From the NCBI RefSeq assembly GCF_900111565.1, contig NZ_FOIK01000001.1, forward strand, positions 434,001-498,000: a stretch of 64,000 nucleotides of DNA, written 5' to 3'. Of this stretch, positions 27,388 through 37,160 are shown piece by piece. The notes below the pieces were generated by a model. It ran no database searches and was not told the DNA's origin. It was given only the letters and a program-made list of their open reading frames with translations. Within the stretch, counting starts at the first letter, position 1. The number at the start of each line of letters is the position of its first letter. This DNA is from Paenibacillus sp. NFR01. Its GTDB lineage: Bacteria > Bacillota > Bacilli > Paenibacillales > Paenibacillaceae. The translations under genes and the position numbers were made by a program.

Positions 27388-28833
27388 GTGGAAAAGCATT
27401 TGATGTATATCAACGGCCAATTTACCGAATCAGAAACCCAAGAGTGGATGGATGTAATTAACCCGTCAACCGATGAAATCATTTCACAGGTTCCCAAGGC
27501 TTCCAAAAGCGACGTTGTGCGCGCTATCGATGCAGCCGAGGCGGCACAGTCAGCCTGGGAGGAGACGCCTGCCGTGGAACGCGGCAAATATTTGCATGCG
27601 ATCGCGGACGGAATTCGTGCGGAGGCTGACAGCATTGCCCGGACCATCTCCGAAGAAGTAGGCAAAACCCTGGAATTATCCACGGTCGAGGTCCATTTTA
27701 CGGCAGACTATCTGGATTATATGGCAGAATGGGCACGCCGCTATGAGGGCGAGATTGTTCAGAGCGACCGCGACAATGAGAATATTTTTGTGTTTAAGCG
27801 GGCAATCGGGGTCACGACAGGGATTCTCCCGTGGAATTTTCCGTTTTTCCTGATCGCCCGAAAAATGGCGCCGGCGCTGATCACCGGCAATACGATCGTG
27901 ATTAAGCCCAGCGCGGAATCACCGAACAATGCGATTGCTTTTACCAAAATTGTCGACAAAGTCGGACTCCCGAAGGGCGTTTACAACCTGGTCACAGGCA
28001 GAGGCGGCGAAGTGGGCAATGAGCTGGCCAGCAATCCGAAGGTGGGAATGGTCAGCCTGACCGGCAGCGTACCGGCGGGACAAAAGGTGATGGAGGCTGC
28101 GGCCGAGAACATCATCAAGGTTAGCCTGGAGCTGGGCGGCAAGGCGCCGGCCATCGTTATGGACGATGCGGATCTGAATCTCGCCGTTAAGGCGATCGTC
28201 GATTCACGGGTCATCAATACAGGCCAGGTCTGCAACTGCGCAGAGCGTGTCTACGTCCATAAGAACATCAAAGACGAATTCACAGCCCGGCTGGTCGAGG
28301 CCATGAAGGCCGTGAAATACGGCAATCCGCTCAAAGATTCCGGCATCCAGATGGGACCGCTGATTAATAAAGCCGCACAGGAGTCGGTACAGCAGAAGGT
28401 GGACCGCGCGCTAGAAGAAGGGGCTAAACTTCTCCTTGGCGGAAAAAAGATTGAAGGTGCAGGCAGCTTCTATGAGCCGACCGTCCTCGCCGATGCGACC
28501 AATGAAATGGAGATTGTACAAGAGGAAATCTTCGGACCGGTAATCCCGATTGTTGCTTTCTCGACGCTGGATGAAGCCATCGCGCTGGCGAACGACAGCG
28601 AGTTTGGCCTGACCTCTTCGCTCTACACGCAGAATCTCAATGTAGCCATGAAAGTGATCAAGCGGCTTAAATACGGGGAGACCTATATTAACCGCGAGAA
28701 CTTTGAGGCGATGCAAGGCTTCCACGCGGGTTGGCGGAAATCCGGCATCGGCGGCGCAGACGGCAAACACGGCTTGAACGAATACCTGCAAACCCAGGTT
28801 GTCTATCTGCAATATGACAAGTCAGTGAATTAA
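27388..28833 (+). CDS. aldA: NAD-dependent aldehyde dehydrogenase, lactaldehyde/glycolaldehyde dehydrogenase type
   Basis: A 481-residue ALDH with catalytic Cys282 ([12 protein letters not shown]) and the activating Glu248 in SLELGGKAP. The [12 protein letters not shown] stretch and the length match AldA of enteric bacteria, which oxidises L-lactaldehyde to L-lactate. It starts at GTG 27388, preceded by GAGGGGG. It is divergent from lutABC, whose product burns lactate to pyruvate; together they would finish the catabolism of rhamnose or fucose. Related ALDHs act on glycolaldehyde or succinate semialdehyde, so the substrate rests partly on context. Confidence 0.85.
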   Translation: MEKHLMYINGQFTESETQEWMDVINPSTDEIISQVPKASKSDVVRAIDAAEAAQSAWEETPAVERGKYLHAIADGIRAEADSIARTISEEVGKTLELSTVEVHFTADYLDYMAEWARRYEGEIVQSDRDNENIFVFKRAIGVTTGILPWNFPFFLIARKMAPALITGNTIVIKPSAESPNNAIAFTKIVDKVGLPKGVYNLVTGRGGEVGNELASNPKVGMVSLTGSVPAGQKVMEAAAENIIKVSLELGGKAPAIVMDDADLNLAVKAIVDSRVINTGQVCNCAERVYVHKNIKDEFTARLVEAMKAVKYGNPLKDSGIQMGPLINKAAQESVQQKVDRALEEGAKLLLGGKKIEGAGSFYEPTVLADATNEMEIVQEEIFGPVIPIVAFSTLDEAIALANDSEFGLTSSLYTQNLNVAMKVIKRLKYGETYINRENFEAMQGFHAGWRKSGIGGADGKHGLNEYLQTQVVYLQYDKSVN

Positions 28834-28857
28834 TGAAATTATACGTTTAATAAATGG

Positions 28858-28892
28858 AGAAATGCTCCCGGGCTTGCCTGGGAGCATTTCTG
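28858..28892 (+). terminator. Rho-independent terminator after aldA
   Basis: AGAAATGCTCCC and GGGAGCATTTCT form a perfect 12-pair stem, extended by GGC/GCC-type inner pairing, with a following TGTTTT. The bases from here to 29007 show no gene. Confidence 0.85.
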
Positions 28893-29052
28893 TTTTGGGA
28901 GTGCCAAGCTTATGCTAGAGTCTGCGAGAACTTGCTGATTCCACCCCCAGCGAATAAGATGGAAAATGATGTGCTTATACTAAGAGGTATGAAAGGGGGC
29001 GCAGACCATACGTTATCTATACGAGTTTATCCAGCATCAGGATGATCTGCCG

Positions 29053-31512
29053 ATGAAGCTCTTCGTGAACTCGGTGAAACATGTTGATTTTCATTGGCAT
29101 AAAGAAGTTGAAATCTTATATGTTCTTCATGGCTCCATTAACATGTATCTGGACCAAAAGCAATATTCGTTAAATGAAGACGATATCATCGTGATCAATA
29201 GCATGTCTGTTCACAAGATTGAGCGGACTCATCAGGATAACGTGTTATTAACCTTGCAGTTTGGCCCTGAGCTGCTGAACAACAGTATTTTCATCTCCTG
29301 CAACTCTGCCCTGAATCGTGAGCAGGACACTTCGCGGCTATACAGCATTAAACAAGATCTTGCGCGGATGGTGTGGGAGATCAACAAAAAATCGCCGGGC
29401 TACCAAAGATACACGATGGGCAGATTACAGATGTTATGCGGATGCCTGTTGAGATACTTCTCGGATGGAACAAATCCGGCGGTGAATGAAGGAAGCAAAG
29501 ATAACGACTATAAGAGACTGAACAGTGTCCTTACTTATATCGATAAGCACTACAATGAAAAAATTACCCTGCAGGATATGGCGGACGCCGAGCATTTGAG
29601 CCTGCATTATTTTTCCCACTTCTTTACCGATAAAATCGGGATCCCCTTCCAAAAGTATTTAACGCTCATCCGCCTGGAGAAAGCCCAGATCGAGCTGGCC
29701 GCAAATGATAAGACGATCTCCGACATTGCCCTAGATTGCGGATTTGCCAATGTGAAGCTGTTCAACAAATATTTCAAGGAAAAGTATGGCTGCACGCCCG
29801 GTTCATTCCGGGAAGCGTCGCTTGCGCCTGAACCCCACCGTTTGAACTTCAACCGCAAGCCTGTAACTTATGCTGAGTCCTCCAGCGGAGATTATTACGA
29901 GATGGACACATTGAATGCGATAGGATCCTTATACCGCTACTTGGAAGTAAAAACGGACATAGAACGTGTACCATCCCCATTACCTGATGCTTTAGCGACG
30001 GAGCCAATCCGGATTGAAGTGGGTGCAGACTCTACAACGAGACCTTACGAGAAGCATTGGAATCTAACGACAACCGCCGGAAGAGCCGTAGAGGGACTGC
30101 GAGAAGATTGGCGGAAGCAACTGTCTGCAGTAAAGAAGAACATCCCGTTTCGCCATATCCGTTTTCACGGTATTTTCAATGATGAGATGATGGTGTACAG
30201 CGAAAACGAAGACGGCACACCCGTCTATAACTGGTCTTATGTAGACAAGCTGTATGATTTCCTTCTGGAGCAGGGAATCCGTCCGTTTGTGGAACTGAGC
30301 TTCATGCCGGGCATGCTGGCGAGGTCCGAAGAGACGTTGTTCTGGTGGAGAGGCAACATCAGCCCCCCGGCGGAGCCCGCCAAATGGGAAGCCCTCGTCC
30401 GGGAATTCATCCGTCATTGTCTGAACCGTTACGGGGCGAGCGAACTGAAACAGTGGTATTTCGAAGTGTGGAACGAGCCGGACCTGGCGGGCGTCTGCTG
30501 GGCCGGGAGCAAGGAGGAATACTTTTCCTTTTACGAATCCACCGTTCGTGCGATCAAATCGGTATTGCCTGAACTAAAAACGGGCGGACCCGCCATGGGT
30601 TACGGTTCTCTCTGGAATGATACCTGGACTGAAGCGTTTCTGGCCTATTGCAGGGAGCGGGACGTGCCGCTCGATTTCTTTTCGTTCCATATTTACTCGG
30701 AATATCCCAAATTAAAATCAGAAGAAGGCCATTTGACCAAGATTATGCCACCTTCCTTTTATAAAGAAAGCATCGACCTTTTGCGGCAAAAAATGATTGC
30801 GGCATCATACAGTCAAGTTGAACTTCATATTACCGAGTGGAACTTTTCGCTGTATGACCGCAATTTACTGCATGATACGATGTTTATGGCGCCGTTTGTC
30901 ATTTACCAGACGATGAACACGCTCAGTGATGTGAAGGCAATGGCTTTCTGGTCCTTTACGGACGTATTTGAGGAAAGTACCGTTCCTGCATCGCCGTTTT
31001 ACGGAGGTTTTGGGCTGATCAACCGGGATGGACTGAAGAAGCCTGCCTATTATGCATTTGAGCTGATGCAGAAGCTGGGAGAAGAAATGCTTATACAGGG
31101 AGATGGGGTTATCGGAACCCGAAACAACGATGGAAGCATGCAATTTCTGTTCTACCACTACGTGCACGTGGACCAACTGTTTGCGAGCGGCGACTGGACG
31201 GAGCTATCCTTTTCATCCCGGTATGAAGTGTTCGAGGAAACGGGCAGCAAGGCCTTCGATTTCACGCTTCATCTGCTTCCTGGACCTTACAAATGCACCA
31301 GTTATCAGCTGGACCGGGAGCATGGCTCGGTGTTCGATGAATGGATCCGTATGGGATCGCCCGAATTTTTGACTGAAGAAGAGATTTTGTATTTAAACGG
31401 CCGGAGCGGTCCGGTCATTCAGACAGAGATGGTTCGCACCAACCGCTGGCATAAAGAAATTTTGCTCCCGCCGCATGGTGTGATGCTCCTACAGTTTGAA
31501 AGGCAGTATTAA
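29053..31512 (+). CDS. AraC-type regulator fused to a GH39 (beta-xylosidase-like) domain
   Basis: 819 residues from this ATG. A cupin sensor domain (HWHKEVEILYVLHG), then an AraC double helix-turn-helix (LQDMADAEHLSLHYFSHFF, ISDIALDCGFANVKLFNKYFKEKYG), then a GH39 domain from about residue 290 to the end. Both GH39 catalytic acids are present: acid/base Glu475 in VWNEPDLAG and nucleophile Glu595 in HITEWNFS. So the sugar domain may be a working enzyme, or a sensor derived from one. The frame is open upstream to 28993 and encodes IRYLYEFIQHQDDLP, fitting the family; GGGGG lies eight bases before the ATA at 29008, so the real start may be ATA. The PTS EIIC-GH3 pair downstream is the likely target. 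Confidence 0.88.
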   Translation: MKLFVNSVKHVDFHWHKEVEILYVLHGSINMYLDQKQYSLNEDDIIVINSMSVHKIERTHQDNVLLTLQFGPELLNNSIFISCNSALNREQDTSRLYSIKQDLARMVWEINKKSPGYQRYTMGRLQMLCGCLLRYFSDGTNPAVNEGSKDNDYKRLNSVLTYIDKHYNEKITLQDMADAEHLSLHYFSHFFTDKIGIPFQKYLTLIRLEKAQIELAANDKTISDIALDCGFANVKLFNKYFKEKYGCTPGSFREASLAPEPHRLNFNRKPVTYAESSSGDYYEMDTLNAIGSLYRYLEVKTDIERVPSPLPDALATEPIRIEVGADSTTRPYEKHWNLTTTAGRAVEGLREDWRKQLSAVKKNIPFRHIRFHGIFNDEMMVYSENEDGTPVYNWSYVDKLYDFLLEQGIRPFVELSFMPGMLARSEETLFWWRGNISPPAEPAKWEALVREFIRHCLNRYGASELKQWYFEVWNEPDLAGVCWAGSKEEYFSFYESTVRAIKSVLPELKTGGPAMGYGSLWNDTWTEAFLAYCRERDVPLDFFSFHIYSEYPKLKSEEGHLTKIMPPSFYKESIDLLRQKMIAASYSQVELHITEWNFSLYDRNLLHDTMFMAPFVIYQTMNTLSDVKAMAFWSFTDVFEESTVPASPFYGGFGLINRDGLKKPAYYAFELMQKLGEEMLIQGDGVIGTRNNDGSMQFLFYHYVHVDQLFASGDWTELSFSSRYEVFEETGSKAFDFTLHLLPGPYKCTSYQLDREHGSVFDEWIRMGSPEFLTEEEILYLNGRSGPVIQTEMVRTNRWHKEILLPPHGVMLLQFERQY

Positions 31513-31532
31513 TTGAAAATAGAACAAACAGA

Positions 31533-31561
31533 CATCCTTCCGGATAGGAGGGATGTTTTTT
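31533..31561 (+). terminator. Rho-independent terminator after the AraC-GH39 gene
   Basis: CATCCTTCC and GGAGGGATG pair around a four-base loop with one bulge, followed by seven T, 20 bases after the stop. Confidence 0.8.
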
Positions 31562-31649
31562 GTTGTTTACTTTGGAGGCAAGCAGACAAACTAAACATAG
31601 AGGGTATGAAGTAGGCAAAATACGCACCCGGATGCGGCAAGTTACAACA

Positions 31650-31677
31650 AGAAAACGCTATCATCAATCTTTATACT
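31650..31677 (+). promoter_or_regulatory. cre box and -10 element before the PTS EIIC gene
   Basis: AGAAAACGCTATCA (31650-31663) matches the cre consensus TGWAANCGNTNWCA except at the first base. TATACT at 31672-31677 is a good -10 box, so the cre box lies over the -35 region, a repressing position. Confidence 0.6.
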
Positions 31678-31716
31678 GTAGTTGTACCAGATAAGAGTAA
31701 GACAGGGGGAATAGAA

Positions 31717-32946
31717 ATGAAGCGTTTCATGAAGTGGATGACAGAGTCTTTTGCACCAAGATTGGAGGCGTTCACAAACAACATTTGGGTTGCATCCATT
31801 CAGGAAGCCATTATGGTGGCCATCCCGATGATTTTTATTGGTTCGATCATCACATTGATATCCATTTTACAGAATTTCTTTCCGGGCATGCCGGATCTCA
31901 CGCCAATCACAACATTCAGTTTCGGATTGCTGGGACTGTTTATTGCGTTCTTGACGCCTTACACGGTCATGGAAAAAAGAGAGCGCCACAAAATCAAGCT
32001 GTTGGCAGGGATGAGCGGTGTATCCCTATTCGTGATGCTCCTTAATCCGGTTTTGGGGGAAGACGGAACCATAAAGTTTGTACTTGAACGCTTTGGACCT
32101 TCGGGTATGATTACAGCGCTTCTGGTGGGTGTGTTCGTGGCACTCGTCATGAATGTCTGCAACAAATTTTCGTTTTTTAAAAAAGGGTCTTCGCTTCCCG
32201 AGTTCATTATGGACTGGTTCGATTTTCTTGTTCCCATTGCTCTGATATTAACTACAGGATGGCTGCTGGTGTATCAGCTTCATTTCGATATCTTTGCCCT
32301 GATCGTGAACGCATTCGAGCCGATCAATGCCATGGGTCAAAGCTTGACCGGTTTCGTATTATTTAATTTCATTGGCGTCGTGCTGTATTCCTTCGGCGTA
32401 AGCCCATGGGTCATGACACCGATCTGGTATGCGATCTGGATTCCTGCCATTGAAGAAAATGCCGCGCTCGTTGCAGCCGGACAAGCACCGGTGAACATCA
32501 ATACGTTTGAGACCTTTTTCTCCGGCTGGCTTGGGATCGGAGGGATGGGCGCAACCCTCCCGTTAGTGGTCTGGTTCCTGCTGGCCCGCTCCAAAAAATT
32601 GAAGTCTGTCGGGAAAGCGACCCTCATCCCGTCCTTGTTCAATATTAACGAACCTGTCGTATATGGAGCCCCGATTGCCTTCAATCCGCTGCTTATGGTA
32701 CCGATGTGGATTAATGGACTTGTCACGCCGATTATCGTGTATTTGGCACTCGATATGGGATGGGTACGAATTCCAAGTCAAATCTTCCAGTTGTGGTATA
32801 CCCCGATTGGACTCTCCACCTACATTATGTCCGGATTCAACGGGCTCGTTCTGTTGGCCGTAGTCCTGGCGATTGTGTTCGCGGTCTGGTTTCCGTTTTT
32901 CAAACTGTACGATGCTCAAGAGTTGAAGGTTGAACGGGAAAATTAA
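31717..32946 (+). CDS. PTS cellobiose/lactose-type EIIC permease
   Basis: 409 residues with about ten membrane segments and the EIIC signatures SLFNINEPVVYGAPIAFNPLLMVPM and WYTPIGLSTYIMSGF. EIIC forms the sugar channel of a PTS transporter and needs EIIA and EIIB for phosphorylation; neither is encoded nearby. It is followed 25 bases later by a GH3 gene rather than a phospho-beta-glucosidase. It may share EIIA/EIIB from elsewhere or work without phosphorylation. ATG 31717 follows AGGGGG. The cre box and the AraC-GH39 gene upstream suggest control by CcpA and a glycoside. Confidence 0.88.
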   Translation: MKRFMKWMTESFAPRLEAFTNNIWVASIQEAIMVAIPMIFIGSIITLISILQNFFPGMPDLTPITTFSFGLLGLFIAFLTPYTVMEKRERHKIKLLAGMSGVSLFVMLLNPVLGEDGTIKFVLERFGPSGMITALLVGVFVALVMNVCNKFSFFKKGSSLPEFIMDWFDFLVPIALILTTGWLLVYQLHFDIFALIVNAFEPINAMGQSLTGFVLFNFIGVVLYSFGVSPWVMTPIWYAIWIPAIEENAALVAAGQAPVNINTFETFFSGWLGIGGMGATLPLVVWFLLARSKKLKSVGKATLIPSLFNINEPVVYGAPIAFNPLLMVPMWINGLVTPIIVYLALDMGWVRIPSQIFQLWYTPIGLSTYIMSGFNGLVLLAVVLAIVFAVWFPFFKLYDAQELKVEREN

Positions 32947-32971
32947 AAATAACTGCAAAGGGTGGAACAAC

Positions 32972-35245
32972 ATGAATAGATCAACTTCTGAATTATTGAA
33001 GGAACTGACGCTTAACGAAAAAGCCTCCCTATGCGCGGGCTTAAATATGTGGATGACCAAAGGGATCGAACGGTTAAACATTCCGCCTGTTCATATGTAT
33101 GACGGTACGAACGGCATCCGCAAAACGAACAGTAACGAAGAGATGGGCATCACATCAGAAAATGTTCCGGCGACTTGCTATCCTACAGGCTCTGCGATTG
33201 GCTCCTCCTGGAATACAGACTTGCTGCACGAGGTAGGCGTAGCGCTTGGCCGCGAGTCTAAGGCCATGGATGTGGAGCTGCTGCTCGGACCGGGCGTCAA
33301 TATGAAAAGAACCCCACTCGGCGGAAGAAACTTCGAATACTACTCGGAGGACCCCTGCCTGACGGGCGAGCTTGGCGCAGCATTCATCAACGGGATTCAA
33401 AGCGAAGGCGTCGGAGCTTCGGTCAAGCACTTTGCGGGCAACAATCAGGAGTTCGAGAAAATGGTAACCAGTTCGGAAATCGATGAGCGGACGCTGCGCG
33501 AAATTTACCTGAGTGCTTTTGAACGAATTATTAAGAAATCGGATCCCTGGACGGTCATGTGTTCCTATAACTTGTTGAACGGGACGTATGCGAGCGAAAA
33601 CGAACATTTGCTGAACGACATTTTGCGGGAGGAATGGGGATACGAAGGGGTGGTGCTGTCCGACTGGACCGCCGTTAATGACCGGATACGCGGTTTAAAG
33701 GCAGGACTTGATCTTGAGATGCCGGGTCCCGCCCATTACAATACCAAAGCCATCGTGGAAGCGGTTCAGACCGGGAAGCTATCCGAAGAACAGCTGGACC
33801 GGAGTGTGGGACGGATTCTGAAGCTTGTTGAGCGGGTTACAGGAAACAAAGACACGCAAGCATCCGGGGAAGATGGTTATCATGCGCTTGCCCGTAAAGC
33901 GGCTGCCGAAAGCATTGTGCTCCTGAAAAACGATAACGCCATTCTCCCGCTGCGGCCGGAAACCGCTTCGTCGATTGCCGTGATCGGACGGTTTGCGAAG
34001 AAGCCGAGAATTCAGGGGGCCGGCAGCGCCAAGGTAACCCCGACAAGAGTCGATATTCCCTTGGATGAAATCAAAGAGCTTGCAGGTACTTTAGCCACTG
34101 TGAGCTATACGGACGGATACCCGGAAGATGCTTCTGTGAATGAAGACCTTATTAAGGATAGCGTAACGCTGGCAATGGGCGCCGATGTAGCTGTGCTGTT
34201 CGTCGGACAGCCGGAATATGCCGAATCCGAAATGCATGATTTGAAGGACATCGAGCTGCCGGAACATCAGGTCAAGCTGATTCAGGCGGTTGCCGCCGTT
34301 CAGCCCAAATGTATCGTAGTAACAAGCAGCGGCTCGGCGCTGGTTATGCGGCCATGGGTGCAGCATGTTCCTGGCGTCATCCATTCCTGGTTGTCGGGTC
34401 AAGGCATGGGCAGAGCGATCGCAGAGGTATTGTTCGGTTATAGTAATCCTTCTGGCAAACTGTCGGAGACCTTCCCTGTGAAGCTGTCGGATAATCCTTC
34501 GCATATGCGGATTCGCGGTGAAAACGGTAAGCTTTATTATCGTGAAGGACTTTTCGTAGGCTATCGTTATTACGACCGCAAGGAGCTCGCACCGCAATTT
34601 CCTTTCGGACACGGCTTATCGTACACGTCATTCACCTATTCAGATCTGGAGATGGTGCAGCAGGGAACAGGCGTCACCGTGTCGTTTGAGCTGAAAAACA
34701 CCGGCAAACGCAGAGGGAAAGAAGTCGTTCAGCTGTACGTGCATGATGAAGAGTGCAAATGGACGCGTCCGGAGAAGGAGCTGAAGGCTTTTGCCAAAAT
34801 CGAGCTTGAACCGGGTGAAAAACAGAAGATAATCTTCGAGCTGGAAGAGCGAGATTTTGCATACTTCAACACCAAGTATAATCGTTGGACCGCGGACACG
34901 GGGTATTTCCAAATTTTACTAGGCAGCTCATCGAAAGACATTCGAATCACCGGACGTTTGCATTGCGATTTCGGGAAGGAAGAAATCACATTCCACAAGT
35001 TCAGCCTTTTAAGCGATTGGTTGAGCGATCCGGCTGCAAAAGCGGTATTAGAGCATTGCCTGAATGAAATGAACGAGCATGTTACGGACAAGGTGTATCT
35101 CAACGAGGAATTCATCGGGTTTTGGGAAGACTTCCCTATGGTGAAAATCCTCCAGATGTTCGGCCAAACCTGGATGAACGAACGGTCGCCGGATGAGATC
35201 ATTCAAGAGCTGATTGCACAGATTGACCAGGCACGTAAAGGTTGA
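32972..35245 (+). CDS. Glycoside hydrolase family 3, beta-glucosidase type
   Basis: A 757-residue GH3 enzyme with the nucleophile Asp231 in VVLSDWTAVNDR, the KHFAGNNQE and NFEYYSEDP motifs, the alpha/beta second domain (EYAESEMHDLKDIELPEHQ) and a fibronectin-III-like domain with FGHGLSYTSF upstream of it. No signal peptide: cytoplasmic hydrolysis of imported beta-glucosides or xylosides. The start is ATG 32972, seven bases after GGGTGGAA; the longer frame begins inside the EIIC gene. About 60 extra residues follow the FnIII domain. It is a paralogue of the GH3 at 6643, with different neighbours. Confidence 0.9.
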   Translation: MNRSTSELLKELTLNEKASLCAGLNMWMTKGIERLNIPPVHMYDGTNGIRKTNSNEEMGITSENVPATCYPTGSAIGSSWNTDLLHEVGVALGRESKAMDVELLLGPGVNMKRTPLGGRNFEYYSEDPCLTGELGAAFINGIQSEGVGASVKHFAGNNQEFEKMVTSSEIDERTLREIYLSAFERIIKKSDPWTVMCSYNLLNGTYASENEHLLNDILREEWGYEGVVLSDWTAVNDRIRGLKAGLDLEMPGPAHYNTKAIVEAVQTGKLSEEQLDRSVGRILKLVERVTGNKDTQASGEDGYHALARKAAAESIVLLKNDNAILPLRPETASSIAVIGRFAKKPRIQGAGSAKVTPTRVDIPLDEIKELAGTLATVSYTDGYPEDASVNEDLIKDSVTLAMGADVAVLFVGQPEYAESEMHDLKDIELPEHQVKLIQAVAAVQPKCIVVTSSGSALVMRPWVQHVPGVIHSWLSGQGMGRAIAEVLFGYSNPSGKLSETFPVKLSDNPSHMRIRGENGKLYYREGLFVGYRYYDRKELAPQFPFGHGLSYTSFTYSDLEMVQQGTGVTVSFELKNTGKRRGKEVVQLYVHDEECKWTRPEKELKAFAKIELEPGEKQKIIFELEERDFAYFNTKYNRWTADTGYFQILLGSSSKDIRITGRLHCDFGKEEITFHKFSLLSDWLSDPAAKAVLEHCLNEMNEHVTDKVYLNEEFIGFWEDFPMVKILQMFGQTWMNERSPDEIIQELIAQIDQARKG

Positions 35246-35329
35246 GCCAATCGTATTTATCATCAAATTCGCTATTAACCATCCAATTGCAATCATCCCT
35301 GCTGATTCAAACGCTTGATTAGAGACCCG

Positions 35330-35364
35330 CCCGCCAGCATAAAAATGCTGGCGGGCATTTTTGG
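35330..35364 (+). terminator. Rho-independent terminator after the GH3 gene
   Basis: GCCCGCCAGCAT and ATGCTGGCGGGC form a perfect 12-pair stem around AAAA, followed by ATTTTTGG. Confidence 0.9.
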
Positions 35365-35462
35365 TGTTAACCCCAAAAAAATATACTCTTGCTCTTTAAA
35401 ACGGATACATTTCCTGCACTGGATAATTTAGTTTTTTTCGAATCAAATCATTTAAAATTTGT

Positions 35463-35492
35463 TTGACAGAAGAGATAATGTAGGTCCATAAT
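35463..35492 (+). promoter_or_regulatory. Promoter of the Dpp-like operon
   Basis: TTGACA at 35463-35468 and CATAAT at 35487-35492 with 18 bases between, about 50 bases before the binding-protein start. A near-consensus sigma-A promoter. Nothing else is visible between 35365 and 35520. Confidence 0.6.
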
Positions 35493-35540
35493 ACAATTCA
35501 TACTAAACACATATGATTTATAGGAAGGGGAGATTCAGAA

Positions 35541-37160
35541 ATGTTGCATGCGAAGAAATCGGTAAGAAAAACATTGGGGCTGGGAACATTGGCGTTGCTT
35601 TTGTTGGCGGTGATTGCCGGATGCTCCAACGGAAATAATAATACGGCTTCGAACGAGACGGCGCAGCCAAGCGCAAGTCAAGCGGCGAGCGCGAGCCCGG
35701 CTACAGCCGAACCGGCAACAGGCGGAACCTTTGTTTATGGACGGCCGGCTGCGGTAACCTCCTTTGATCTACATAATCAAATTACCTCGAACAATGCATT
35801 TGCGATCGATAAAGTATTCGAATCTCTCGTTGCTTTTGACAGCAAGGGCGAAATTGTCGACTGGCTGGCGGCTTCGCATACGATCAGCGACGACGGACTG
35901 ACCTACACCTTCGTGCTGCGTGACGGCTTGAAGTTCTCGAACGGCACCGACGTTACCGCGCAGGATGCGGTGTTCTCGCTGGAGCGCCACCTGAAGGTCG
36001 GCGGACCACTGGCGATTTCAGCCAAAGTCGATACGGTGAAGGCGCAGGATGACAAGACGCTGGTGATTACATTAAAAGAGCCATATACACCGTTTATCTC
36101 CGAGCTGTCCAATTTCTCGAACGGCATCATCCCGAACAACTTCGGCGGAGTAACGGAAGAAGAGTTCTTCAAAAAGCCGGTCGGAACAGGGCCGTTCGTA
36201 GTGGAAAGCTGGGACCCGGCCGGCGACGTAACGTTCGTGAAGAATACCAACTACTGGCAGGAAGGCAAACCGACGATCGACAAGCTGGTCTATAAGCTGA
36301 TCGAAGACGACAGCCAGGCGATCAACCAATTGAAAGCCGGCGAAGTGAACGCCATCGAATCGCTGGCGCTGCAAAACGCCGATGAAATCAAAAACGGCAC
36401 AGATACAGCCGTTGTAACGAACGGCAGCTGGGTTACCGAGCAGTTGTTCTTTAATACGCTGGATGAGCACTTCTCCGATGTGCATGTCCGCCGGGCGCTG
36501 GCGCTGGCGCTTGACCGTGAAGGCCTGACCAAGGCATTGACCTTCGGTTACGCGCAAACGGCGAATTCCCTGCTGCCGACAACCATTCCTTACAATGCCA
36601 ATGATACGGTCAAGGCTTTGAACTACGATGCGGAGGCGGCCAAAGCAGAGCTGGCCAAATCCAAGTTCCCTGACGGCTTCACCACGAAACTGCTCGTTGC
36701 TTCGGGCAACAGCACCAGAGCCCAGGAAGCGCAAATCATTCAGGCGGCAGGCCAGGCGATCGGCATCAAAATCGAGATCGAATCGATTGAGCTGGCGACC
36801 TTCCGTGAACGGTTCTTTGCTTATGATTTCGCGGCCATGCTGAACAGCGGCCAGGCCGATTCTCCTGAAGCAAACTCGATCCTTGCTTTCCAGACGGATC
36901 CGGAAGGCTTCAGTAAATCGTATTGGACGCACTACACAAACGATGAAGTGACTAAACTCCTGTATGCTGGGCAAAAAACGCCGGACGGCGATGCCCGTGC
37001 AGCAATCTACACCAAGCTGCTGCAAACGTTGGCCGATGAAGTGCCTTACATTCCGCTCTACTACCCGGACATTCTGATCGGTGCCCGCTCTTCGGTCCAA
37101 GGCCTTGTCGTTCTGCCGAACGGCAGCGTCCGCTTTGACGACGTGCGGATCGGACAATGA
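35541..37160 (+). CDS. ABC transporter substrate-binding lipoprotein, family 5 (peptide/nickel/opine type)
   Basis: 539 residues. The N-terminus is a lipoprotein signal ending VIAGCSNG, so Cys28 anchors the protein to the outer face of the membrane; a Ser/Ala/Thr-rich linker follows. The mature part has the family-5 pattern (TFVYGRPAAVTSFDLHNQ, LTYTFVLRDGLKFSNGTDVTAQDAVFSLERHL, PVGTGPFVVESWDPAGDVTFVKNTNYW). It captures a peptide-like or other organic ligand for the permeases downstream. ATG 35541 follows GGAAGGGGAG. First gene of a seven-gene operon that ends with an aminotransferase and an amidohydrolase, so the ligand probably contains an amide or amino group. Confidence 0.9.
   Translation: MLHAKKSVRKTLGLGTLALLLLAVIAGCSNGNNNTASNETAQPSASQAASASPATAEPATGGTFVYGRPAAVTSFDLHNQITSNNAFAIDKVFESLVAFDSKGEIVDWLAASHTISDDGLTYTFVLRDGLKFSNGTDVTAQDAVFSLERHLKVGGPLAISAKVDTVKAQDDKTLVITLKEPYTPFISELSNFSNGIIPNNFGGVTEEEFFKKPVGTGPFVVESWDPAGDVTFVKNTNYWQEGKPTIDKLVYKLIEDDSQAINQLKAGEVNAIESLALQNADEIKNGTDTAVVTNGSWVTEQLFFNTLDEHFSDVHVRRALALALDREGLTKALTFGYAQTANSLLPTTIPYNANDTVKALNYDAEAAKAELAKSKFPDGFTTKLLVASGNSTRAQEAQIIQAAGQAIGIKIEIESIELATFRERFFAYDFAAMLNSGQADSPEANSILAFQTDPEGFSKSYWTHYTNDEVTKLLYAGQKTPDGDARAAIYTKLLQTLADEVPYIPLYYPDILIGARSSVQGLVVLPNGSVRFDDVRIGQ

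Noticed and set aside
28854..29045. A small plus-strand gene after aldA
   Set aside because: It begins inside the aldA terminator and is in another frame from the AraC-GH39 leader; no ribosome site.
36072..37157. A 361-codon minus-strand frame inside the binding-protein gene
   Set aside because: Antisense shadow of a clear lipoprotein gene in a continuous operon.
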